DNA of 8,366 nt from an uncultured Porphyromonadaceae bacterium (GTDB lineage Bacteria > Bacteroidota > Bacteroidia > Bacteroidales > Muribaculaceae): the NCBI GenBank assembly GCA_947177595.1, contig CAMWUZ010000065.1, positions 1 to 8,366 of the forward strand, given 5' to 3'. This document shows, one piece after another, positions 1-6,109 of this stretch; the first letter of the stretch is position 1; each line of letters opens with the position of its first letter. Both the position numbers and the translations under genes were made by a program. The notes under the pieces are model-generated. The model had not been told where the DNA came from and did no database searches. It saw nothing but the letters and a program-made list of their open reading frames with translations.

Positions 1-1277
1 CACATCCATGATGCCTCACCCTCAACCCTAACGAGCGGTGTGCCACAAGCCGGACAATTTCGCACAAACTCAACCGGCTTGCTACCCGGCTGACGCGCAG
101 CCAGATCCACTCCGGTTATTTTCGGTATAATCTCCCCGCCTTTCTCAACATAAAGGGAATCTCCCTCATGAATATCAAGACTGTTTATAATGTCTTCATT
201 ATGAAGGGATGCTCTCTTTACTATTGTGCCTGACAGTAGAACAGGCTCAAGATTAGCCACCGGGGTGATAATGCCCATACGTCCAACCTCAAACGACACG
301 AAACGTAAAGGGGTCAGCGCCCTTTCTGCCTGAAATTTATACGCGATAGCCCATCGTGGGGATTTAGCCGTGTAGCCGAGATTGAGCTGCTGCACCAGGG
401 AATCGACCTTGAATACCAGTCCGTCAGTTGCAACCGGCAATTCTTTTCTTGCGGTATCCCAATGCCGAATATATGCGTCAACCTCCTCGATATTATGGAG
501 GCGCGTCATTGCATCGCTCACCTTGAAACCCCACGAAGCAGCGGCACGCATATTGTCATAATGATTGTCTGCAGGCAGATTCTCTCCGAGAAGATAATAC
601 AGATATGCATCAAGCCCACGGCGCGCAACCTCAGCAGGATTCAACAGTTTGAGAGTGCCGGATGCGGCATTGCGCGGATTTGCAAAGAGAGGCTCCTCAT
701 TAAACTCACGCTCGGCATTCAAACGCTCGAATTCTTTCCAGGGCAGCACAATCTCTCCGCGAATCTCAAACTGCTCCGGCCAGCCTGTGCCTTTGAGAAC
801 AAGAGGAATAGACTTGATAGTCTTTACGTTTTCAGTAACGACATCGCCTTTCTCCCCGTCGCCGCGGGTCACCGCTCTGACCAATCGTCCCTTCTCGTAA
901 ATGAGGGATATGGATGTGCCGTCAAACTTCATTTCGCCAACGATGGTCGCATTTTGTCCCATAAGGGCGTCACGTGTGCATCTCACAAAATCATCAACTT
1001 CTTCAACGCTGTACGTATTGCCGAGGGAGAGCATAGGATAAATGTGTGGTGCCTGAACAAAGCCCTTTGACAAGTCACTACCCACACGGCGGGTAGGAGA
1101 CAATGGGTCATAAAACTCCGGATACTCTTTTTCAAGCGCCTCCAGTGACTTCATCAACTCATCAAACTCACGGTCGGATATTTCCGGGGAGTTGAGCACA
1201 TAATATCTATGATTGTGATGCTCTATTTCCTGCCTCAGCGATAATATTTTTTGTGCGATTTCTTCGTTTGCAGCCAT
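1..1277 (-). CDS. ligA: NAD-dependent DNA ligase LigA, N-terminal 425 residues (3' end beyond window)
   Basis: LigA seals nicks in duplex DNA in replication and repair, using NAD+ to form an enzyme-adenylate. The minus frame opens at ATG 1275-1277 and stays open to the edge for 425 codons; the family is usually about 670 residues. In order: a domain Ia NMN-binding region with RYY (24-26) and DREFD (35-39); the adenylation motif EMKFDG with catalytic Lys117; RGE (173-175); NPRNAASG (200-207); DGLVFK (285-290); SPRWAIAYKF (306-315); an OB-fold start at about 320; and the first zinc-finger pair CPAC (Cys408, Cys411). The last two bases visible, TG, could begin the third zinc cysteine. The motif usually VGRTG reads VGRMG at 331-335. 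It diverges from the M28 gene, 72 bp away, and has a matching promoter. Identification is secure; the BRCT and helix-hairpin-helix parts lie outside. Confidence 0.97.
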   Translation of the reverse strand, partial: MAANEEIAQKILSLRQEIEHHNHRYYVLNSPEISDREFDELMKSLEALEKEYPEFYDPLSPTRRVGSDLSKGFVQAPHIYPMLSLGNTYSVEEVDDFVRCTRDALMGQNATIVGEMKFDGTSISLIYEKGRLVRAVTRGDGEKGDVVTENVKTIKSIPLVLKGTGWPEQFEIRGEIVLPWKEFERLNAEREFNEEPLFANPRNAASGTLKLLNPAEVARRGLDAYLYYLLGENLPADNHYDNMRAAASWGFKVSDAMTRLHNIEEVDAYIRHWDTARKELPVATDGLVFKVDSLVQQLNLGYTAKSPRWAIAYKFQAERALTPLRFVSFEVGRMGIITPVANLEPVLLSGTIVKRASLHNEDIINSLDIHEGDSLYVEKGGEIIPKITGVDLAARQPGSKPVEFVRNCPACGTPLVRVEGEASWM

Positions 1278-1296
1278 TTGTTGTTAATCTGATTCG

Positions 1297-1328
1297 ATTG
1301 CAAATATAGTGAAGATAACTTAACTTTG
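1297..1328 (+). promoter_or_regulatory. Promoter of the M28/glutaminyl cyclotransferase gene
   Basis: TAACTTTG at 1321-1328 is an exact TAnnTTTG box. ATTG at 1297-1300 is a near match to the -33 TTTG, with a 20-base spacer. The box ends 21 bases before ATG 1350. A TTG codon inside the box (1326) opens the same frame, but it cannot be the start if this promoter is used. Confidence 0.65.
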
Positions 1329-1332
1329 CACA
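1301..1332 (-). promoter_or_regulatory. ligA promoter (Bacteroidota type)
   Basis: On the minus strand TATATTTG (1308-1301) is an exact match to the Bacteroidota -7 box TAnnTTTG. Twenty bases upstream is TGTG (1332-1329), one mismatch from the -33 box TTTG. The box ends 23 bases before the ligA ATG, a normal leader length. It overlaps the opposing promoter of the M28 gene. Confidence 0.65.
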
Positions 1333-1349
1333 CTAAGAATTCAAATGAG

Positions 1350-2342
1350 ATGCAAACGATTATCAAACTTACCTTAGCAGCCGCCGTGATTCTGACATCA
1401 TGCTCCGGCGTCGCTTCAAAAAAAGAGAATAATGTTACCGTACCGGAAGAACCGACAGTGAAATTCAATGCAGACAGCGCATACTCATTTATAAAAAAAC
1501 AGGTGGACTTCGGTCCGCGGGTTCCGGGTTCTGACTCTCACGCGCGTTGCGCCGACTATCTGATCGACGAGCTGAAACGCCACGGTATAGATACCGTTTA
1601 TACCCAGACCGGACAAATGACTGCCTTTAACGGAGATATCCTGCCTATTAAAAACATTATCGGCTCCATTAATCCTGAAAAGAACGAGAGGGTGCTGATT
1701 GCAGCGCATTACGACACCCGTCCGTGGGCTGACAACGAGAGCGATGAAGAGAAAAGCCGCCAACCGATTGACGGAGCCAATGACGGAGCAAGCGGAGCAG
1801 GTGTTATTCTTGAACTTGCAAGAATTCTTGCTGTAAACCGTCCTGAAATCGGAGTGGACTTTCTGCTGGTGGATGCTGAGGATTACGGCAACAGCTCCGG
1901 AGTAGGAAGTCATGAGGACAGCTGGTGTCTTGGCACGCAGTACTGGTGTAAAAACGATATCTATACTTCTCAAAACCGCCCCAAATATGGAATTGTCCTC
2001 GATATGGTTGGCGGGAGAGATGCAAGATTCCACCGAGAATATTACTCTGTACGCAATGCTGCAAAGACAGTAGATAAAGTATGGGGCGCGGCAGCGAGAG
2101 CCGGATTCTCCTCATACTTCCCCAATCAGATTGGCGGAGCGCTGATAGATGACCATCTATTTATCTCGCGCAACGGCATTCCCTGCATAGACATAGTCGA
2201 ATGCAACAATGCCAGAACCGGTTCATTTCCCGCGACCTGGCATACTCATCAGGACAACATGAGCAATATCGACACCGCTCCTCTCCGCGCCGTGGGACAG
2301 ACTGTGCTCAATGTTCTCCTTAGTGAAAAAGGCGATAAATAG
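1350..2342 (+). CDS. M28-family zinc lipoprotein, probable type II glutaminyl-peptide cyclotransferase
   Basis: A 330-residue exported enzyme. Glutaminyl cyclotransferases turn an N-terminal Gln into pyroglutamate. The lipoprotein signal is MQTIIKL, a hydrophobic stretch, then the lipobox LTSC with Cys18, so it should be membrane-anchored outside the cytoplasm. Visible motifs: DFGPRVPGS (about 53-61), AAHYDTRPW (118-126), GANDGASG with metal ligand Asp145, DAEDYG with Glu177/Asp178, DSWCLGTQYW (190-199), LDMVGG with Asp218, DDH (267-269) and TWHTHQDN with Trp297-His298. From recalled human QC, these match Asp159, Glu201/Glu202, Asp248, Asp305 and Trp329-His330, with the Glu202 ligand as Asp. 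The WH pair and DDH favour cyclotransferase over M28 aminopeptidase. ATG 1350 was chosen because the frame's earlier TTG lies in the promoter box and the lipoprotein signal starts here. Fold is sure; reaction is inferred. Confidence 0.85.
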   Translation: MQTIIKLTLAAAVILTSCSGVASKKENNVTVPEEPTVKFNADSAYSFIKKQVDFGPRVPGSDSHARCADYLIDELKRHGIDTVYTQTGQMTAFNGDILPIKNIIGSINPEKNERVLIAAHYDTRPWADNESDEEKSRQPIDGANDGASGAGVILELARILAVNRPEIGVDFLLVDAEDYGNSSGVGSHEDSWCLGTQYWCKNDIYTSQNRPKYGIVLDMVGGRDARFHREYYSVRNAAKTVDKVWGAAARAGFSSYFPNQIGGALIDDHLFISRNGIPCIDIVECNNARTGSFPATWHTHQDNMSNIDTAPLRAVGQTVLNVLLSEKGDK

Positions 2343-2365
2343 CAGAGATTAGTAAGGGGTAAGTC

Positions 2366-2394
2366 TTGCCATTCAGCTTTTTTGCTTATCTTTG
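2366..2394 (+). promoter_or_regulatory. sufE promoter
   Basis: TATCTTTG at 2387-2394 is an exact TAnnTTTG box. TTG at 2366-2368 stands 18 bases upstream as a possible -33 element, slightly short of the usual 19-21. Only seven bases separate the box from ATG 2402, so the transcript should be leaderless or nearly so. Confidence 0.55.
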
Positions 2395-2401
2395 CGGTGT
2401 T

Positions 2402-2836
2402 ATGACTATAAATCAGCTGCAAGATAAGATTATCGAGGATTTCGAAGGTGTTGACGACTGGATGGACAGATATGCCATGATCATTGATCTGGGCAACACC
2501 CTTCCTCCCATAGAAGAGAAATATAAAACGCCGGAGCATCTTATCGAGGGATGCCAGAGCAGAGTGTGGCTAAACGCCGAGTTGCGTGACGGCAAGGTGT
2601 ATTATACAGCCGATTCCGACGCTATAATAGTAAAAGGTATCATAGCTTTGCTAATAGAGGTGCTAAACGGTCACTCACCCAAGGAGATAGTTGATTGCGA
2701 CTTGTATTTCATAAATAGGATAGGTCTTGCCGAAAACCTCTCCCCCACACGCTCAAACGGACTCCTTGCCATGGTCAAGCAGATGAAAATGTATGCTCTT
2801 GCCTTCAAAGCCAAGGAGGACGCAGAAAACAAATAA
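2402..2836 (+). CDS. sufE: SufE-family cysteine desulfuration protein
   Basis: A 144-residue cytoplasmic protein. SufE takes persulfide sulfur from the cysteine desulfurase SufS on its own cysteine and passes it to the SufBCD scaffold for Fe-S cluster assembly. The sequence shows the family's N-terminal pattern (DDWMDRYAMIIDLG at about 18-31, then LPPIEEKYKTPEHLIEGC) with the acceptor Cys51 in the signature GCQSRVWL, followed by an IVKGIIALLIEVLNG helix (77-91) and a C-terminal NGLLAMVKQMK region. Length is normal. The frame extends 12 codons upstream, but that stretch covers the promoter box; ATG 2402 gives the usual family N-terminus. No sufS or sufBCD lies nearby, so the gene is separated from its partners. 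It follows the M28 gene by 59 bp and precedes the transporter by 30 bp. Confidence 0.93.
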   Translation: MTINQLQDKIIEDFEGVDDWMDRYAMIIDLGNTLPPIEEKYKTPEHLIEGCQSRVWLNAELRDGKVYYTADSDAIIVKGIIALLIEVLNGHSPKEIVDCDLYFINRIGLAENLSPTRSNGLLAMVKQMKMYALAFKAKEDAENK

Positions 2837-2866
2837 TCATTTTTTACCCAAACCAATACCATTATC

Positions 2867-4576
2867 ATGTTTAAAAATCAACCCGCGGGGCTGTATGTGC
2901 TGTCACTTGCCAATACCGGCGAGCGTTTCGGCTACTATACCATGCTCGCTATCTTCCTGCTATTCCTGCAGGCTAAATTCGGTCTTGACGCCACAGTTTC
3001 AGGTCAGATTTATGCCGGATTTCTCGCTGTTGTCTATTTCATGCCACTGATTGGTGGCTGGGTTGCCGACAAATGGAGCTTCTCAAAATGTGTTGTTACC
3101 GGTATCGCCGTGATGTTTGCCGGTTACGCAATCATGTCTGTGCCAACCGAAATCCGTTCAACTTCATCACTGATAATTCTATGCGCAGCGTTGCTTCTCA
3201 TAGCTGCGGGTACCGGACTCTTCAAGGGCAACCTTCAGGTGATGGTAGGAGACTTGTATAACGAAGCAAAATACAGTGGTCAGCGCGATGCCGCTTTCTC
3301 ACTTTTTTATATGGCTATAAACATCGGCTCGATGTTTGCCCCGATGGCGGCGACAGCTATGTGTAACATGGCTCTCAAAGCGGAGGGATTCAAATATGTG
3401 GCATCTCTGCCGGCTCTCTGCAACTCATTTCTTGACGGAACCCAGAGCGCAGCCGCCGAAATCACATCAGTTGCTGCCGAGAACGGCATGACTGTGGGGA
3501 GCGACATCGCAGAGTTCGCCAACAATTATATCACGACTCTCACCACAGGCTATTCCTATGCTTTCGGTATCGCTTGTGCCTCACTCATCATCTCATTCCT
3601 CATCTACTTCCTCGGCAGACCTACTTTCGCTCACATTATCAATGATAAAAAGCAGAGTGATACCACAGCCAAGTCTGCCGCTCCGGTGAAAGAACTTTCT
3701 CCCGCACAGACCAAGCAGCGGGTTGTTGCCCTTCTCCTTGTATTCGCCGTTGTGATTTTCTTCTGGATGGTTTTCCATCAGAATGGCGCCACCCTCACCG
3801 AGTTTGCCAAGAGCTGCACAAATCCTGAAGCAAGCGGCTGGACCCGCATCGGATTTAATGTTTGGGCTCTTCTCAGCATTGCTGTCGGCGTTTACGCTCT
3901 TTTCAACCTATTCCAGAGCAAAGGTACACTCAGCCGCACTATCTCGGTGATACTTCTCGGATTGGTCGGATGGACACTCTTCTATTTCTACAATGTCACT
4001 CCGAATCCCGTTTCAGGCATACAGCCTCAGCAATACCAGCAGTTCAACCCCTTCTATGTGGTTGCTCTCACACCCTTCTCACTCGCTATCTTCGGCTGGC
4101 TTGCCAAGAAAAAGAAAGAGCCCTCCGCTCCCCGCAAAATCGGCTACGGTATGATTATGGCAGCAGTAGCATACGGAGTTATGGCTATCGGTTCAATCGC
4201 CATTATCGGCACTCAGGCTTCAGTTTCACCCAACTGGCTCATCGCCACATATCTCCTTCTCACCTTCGCAGAGCTGCTACTCTCCCCGATGGGTATCTCT
4301 TTCGTGAGCAAGGTTGCTCCTCCCAAACTCAAAGGTTCGATGATGGGAGGCTGGTTTGCAGCAACAGCGATCGGTAACTACCTCGTATCTATACCGATGC
4401 TTCTCTGGGGCAAGATTTCTGTTGCAGCACTCTGGTGCATTCTAATCGCCATCTGCCTTGTATCGGCACTCTTCATTTTCTCCATCATGAAGAAACTTGA
4501 GGCAGCGACAAGTGATGAGCCATCCCAGGCTGCAGAAGCTGATGCACTCGAGACCATAGAGGACGAAGCTATCTGA
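2867..4576 (+). CDS. POT/PTR2-family proton-coupled oligopeptide transporter
   Basis: A 569-residue inner-membrane major-facilitator protein, expected to import di- and tripeptides with protons. Family marks: ANTGERFGYY (15-24) in TM1, GGWVADKW (63-70), GLFKGNLQVMVGDLY (117-131) in TM4, the PTR2 signature FYMAINIGS (147-155), FFWMVFHQNG (298-307) in TM7 and FAELLLSPMGIS (467-478) in TM10. Many hydrophobic spans are visible, with cytoplasmic basic loops near 260-286 and 413-424 and an acidic tail (550-568). The usual ExxER of TM1 has Asn16 in place of the first Glu, and the TM7 position often Glu in bacterial POTs (F-E-Q) is His304. From recall, this looks like a sub-group common in Bacteroidota. 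The 30 bp after sufE holds no obvious promoter, so co-transcription with sufE is likely. It ends at a strong terminator. Substrate is inferred from family. Confidence 0.93.
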   Translation: MFKNQPAGLYVLSLANTGERFGYYTMLAIFLLFLQAKFGLDATVSGQIYAGFLAVVYFMPLIGGWVADKWSFSKCVVTGIAVMFAGYAIMSVPTEIRSTSSLIILCAALLLIAAGTGLFKGNLQVMVGDLYNEAKYSGQRDAAFSLFYMAINIGSMFAPMAATAMCNMALKAEGFKYVASLPALCNSFLDGTQSAAAEITSVAAENGMTVGSDIAEFANNYITTLTTGYSYAFGIACASLIISFLIYFLGRPTFAHIINDKKQSDTTAKSAAPVKELSPAQTKQRVVALLLVFAVVIFFWMVFHQNGATLTEFAKSCTNPEASGWTRIGFNVWALLSIAVGVYALFNLFQSKGTLSRTISVILLGLVGWTLFYFYNVTPNPVSGIQPQQYQQFNPFYVVALTPFSLAIFGWLAKKKKEPSAPRKIGYGMIMAAVAYGVMAIGSIAIIGTQASVSPNWLIATYLLLTFAELLLSPMGISFVSKVAPPKLKGSMMGGWFAATAIGNYLVSIPMLLWGKISVAALWCILIAICLVSALFIFSIMKKLEAATSDEPSQAAEADALETIEDEAI

Positions 4577-4595
4577 AAACATTACATAGTTTTTT

Positions 4596-4627
4596 AAGTT
4601 GCCGGAAAATTTCCGGCAACTTTTTTT
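4596..4627 (+). terminator. Rho-independent terminator after the POT gene
   Basis: A perfect 10-bp stem, AAGTTGCCGG (4596-4605) pairing with CCGGCAACTT (4613-4622), has a short AAAATTT loop that can pair further. It runs into a T tract (4621-4627). It lies 20 bp after the transporter stop and should end the sufE-transporter transcript. Confidence 0.93.
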
Positions 4628-4690
4628 ATTCCCGAACCGAATCGCCCATATCGCTGTTTTATGTAAAAACAAACTAAAAAGACAATAAAT

Positions 4691-4888
4691 ATGGTACCCC
4701 ACAATGAACATGCATTTTACGGATGGCTAATTATTATAGGTGCAGTGTGTATTGCAACCATAGTCGGCGCACTTATTGACCGGGTGTTTCTAAACCGCCG
4801 GATAGGACAGTTGCGCGGGTATCGCCCATACTACGTTCCGCAGATTGTGAAAGAAATTTCGACTAAGGATAGTAATTTTAAAAAATAA
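4691..4888 (+). CDS. Small single-pass membrane protein, function unknown
   Basis: A 65-residue protein I do not recognise. Residues about 10-28 (YGWLIIIGAVCIATIVGAL) form one clear transmembrane helix after a short polar N-terminus. The rest is a basic cytoplasm-style tail with DRVFLNRRIGQLRGYRPYY (30-48) and a Lys-rich end. Positive charge after the helix suggests N-out, C-in topology. The start ATG 4691 follows an A-rich stretch typical of Bacteroidota translation starts. It sits alone between a terminator and the tRNA gene; no TAnnTTTG box was found in the 63 bp upstream, so its transcription is unclear. A real gene is supported by the coherent membrane-plus-tail composition and the lack of any competing frame, but no homology can be shown here. 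Confidence 0.65.
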   Translation: MVPHNEHAFYGWLIIIGAVCIATIVGALIDRVFLNRRIGQLRGYRPYYVPQIVKEISTKDSNFKK

Positions 4889-4892
4889 TTTC

Positions 4893-4900
4893 TACCTTTG
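4893..4900 (+). promoter_or_regulatory. tRNA-Pro promoter -7 box
   Basis: TACCTTTG is an exact TAnnTTTG match, ending 27 bases before the mature tRNA. That leaves room for a short 5' leader trimmed by RNase P. No clear TTTG -33 element is visible at the right distance, because that region is an A/T run at the end of the small membrane protein gene. Confidence 0.6.
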
Positions 4901-4927
4901 TCCCCGCTGACTGAAAAACGGTTAGTC

Positions 4928-5000
4928 CGGGGTGTAGCACAGTTGGCAGCGCGCCACGTTCGGGACGTGGAGGTCGGAAGTTCGAGTCTTCTCACCCCGA
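4928..5000 (+). tRNA. tRNA-Pro (anticodon CGG)
   Basis: The 73-base cloverleaf folds by eye. Acceptor CGGGGTG (4928-4934) pairs with CACCCCG (4993-4999), followed by discriminator A5000. The D arm has GCAC opposite GCGC, with one A-C mismatch. The anticodon stem CCACG/CGTGG closes the loop TTCGGGA, giving anticodon CGG, which reads proline codon CCG. The variable loop is AGGTC. The T stem GGAAG/CTTCT, with one G-T pair, encloses TTCGAGT. The CGGGGTG acceptor is typical of bacterial tRNA-Pro. CCA is not encoded (CAA follows), so the 3' end must be added after transcription. Confidence 0.96.
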
Positions 5001-5019
5001 CAATATTTTAACTTACACA

Positions 5020-5056
5020 GGCTGTGTCAAAATTCCCGATTTTGGCACAGTCTTTT
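5020..5056 (+). terminator. Hairpin terminator between tRNA-Pro and ilvE
   Basis: A 13-bp stem of GGCTGTGTCAAAA (5020-5032) with TTTTGGCACAGTC (5040-5052) includes two G-T wobbles, closes a 7-base loop (TTCCCGA), and is followed by TTTT (5053-5056). It lies 19 bp after the tRNA and 24 bp before the ilvE ATG. It is most simply the tRNA terminator; with only four Ts it may be leaky and let some transcripts into ilvE. Confidence 0.75.
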
Positions 5057-5080
5057 CAGTTTGTTATAGCTTATAAACCA

Positions 5081-6109
5081 ATGGATAAAGAACTGGACTG
5101 GAGCAACCTTTCGTTTGGCTATATTCCCACAGACTATAATGTGAGATGCCGCTATTCAAACGGTCGCTGGGGCGAAATTGAAGTTTCAAGCTCCGAAATC
5201 ATCAACATGCATATTGCAGCAACATCTCTGCACTATGGTCAGGAAATCTTTGAAGGACTTAAAGCCTTTCGTGGCAAGGACGGCAAAGTGCGCATCTTCC
5301 GCCTTGAAGAAAATGCTGCCCGAATCCGCTCCAGCGCGGAAGGCATCAAGATGCAGCCTGTGCCTGAAGAACTTTTCCGCAAAATGGTTATTGAGGCAGT
5401 GCGGCTCAACGCCCGCTTCATTCCACCCTACGGCAGTGGCGCATCGCTTTATATCCGTCCCCTTGAAATAGGCACCAGCGCTCAGATTGGTGTGAAGCCG
5501 TCTGAAGAATATCTCTTCATTGTGCTTGTAACCCCTGTGGGACCTTACTTTAAAGAAGGATTCAAACCCACCAACATATGCATCATGCGCGAGTTTGACC
5601 GCGTTGCCCCCAAAGGCACCGGCAGATGGAAAGTCGGCGGCAACTATGCTGCGAGCCTTGAAGCTGGAGAACGCGCCCATAAGGAAGGATATAGCGCCGT
5701 GCTCTATCTTGACCCGAAGGAGAAGAAATATATTGACGAGTGCGGTCCCGCTAATTTCTTCGCTGTGAAGAACGGCAAATATATCACTCCCGCCAGCGAG
5801 TCTATTCTCCCCTCGATCACAAACAAAAGCCTTATGACTCTTGCCCGTGACATGGGTATTGAAGTTGAGGAGCGTCACATTCCGATCGAGGAACTTGCGG
5901 AGATTGACGAAGCAGGTGCATGCGGCACTGCGGCAGTTGCCTCTCCGGTTGCAGAGATTCACGACCTCGATAACGGCACCAAATACATTGTGGCAAAGGA
6001 CGGTCAGCCCGGACCTATCACCACAGCGCTCTACAATAAGCTCCGGGGAGTGCAGCTCGGCGAAGAGCCGGATATTCACAACTGGAACACTATTGTAGAA
6101 GGAATATGA
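5081..6109 (+). CDS. ilvE: Branched-chain amino acid aminotransferase
   Basis: A 342-residue cytoplasmic fold-type IV PLP enzyme. It interconverts Leu, Ile and Val with their 2-oxo acids using glutamate/2-oxoglutarate. Visible signatures: LDWSNLSFGYIPTDYNV (5-21), LHYGQEIFEGLKAFRG (50-65), YIRPLEIG (124-131), GRWKVGGNYAASL with the PLP lysine Lys184, DECGPANFF (219-227), TPASESILPSITN (236-248) and the class IV end motif EAGACGTAAVASP (277-289). Length is normal. The frame runs 19 codons further upstream, but those codons fall in the hairpin; ATG 5081 gives the family's standard MDKELDWSNL start. The region just upstream has only an imperfect -7 box (TCAGTTTG, 5056-5063), so read-through from the tRNA unit may contribute. 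Its stop overlaps the start of the HD-domain gene by ATGA, indicating translational coupling. No other ilv or leu genes are present. Confidence 0.96.
   Translation: MDKELDWSNLSFGYIPTDYNVRCRYSNGRWGEIEVSSSEIINMHIAATSLHYGQEIFEGLKAFRGKDGKVRIFRLEENAARIRSSAEGIKMQPVPEELFRKMVIEAVRLNARFIPPYGSGASLYIRPLEIGTSAQIGVKPSEEYLFIVLVTPVGPYFKEGFKPTNICIMREFDRVAPKGTGRWKVGGNYAASLEAGERAHKEGYSAVLYLDPKEKKYIDECGPANFFAVKNGKYITPASESILPSITNKSLMTLARDMGIEVEERHIPIEELAEIDEAGACGTAAVASPVAEIHDLDNGTKYIVAKDGQPGPITTALYNKLRGVQLGEEPDIHNWNTIVEGI

Noticed and set aside
462..1070. Open plus-strand frame of 202 codons
   Set aside because: It is antisense to the intact ligA coding sequence, has no family motifs and no promoter.
1485..2033. 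Open minus-strand frame of 182 codons within the M28 gene
   Set aside because: It lies wholly across conserved active-site codons of the plus-strand gene and has no coherent protein features.
5024..5080. In-frame N-terminal extension or leader peptide for ilvE starting at GTG
   Set aside because: It falls inside the hairpin and gives a non-family N-terminus; ATG 5081 matches the standard start. No run of branched-chain codons typical of an attenuator is present.
5186..6079. Long open minus-strand frame of 297 codons inside ilvE
   Set aside because: It is antisense to a fully conserved aminotransferase, its translation shows no recognisable motif, and it arises from the codon bias of the real gene.
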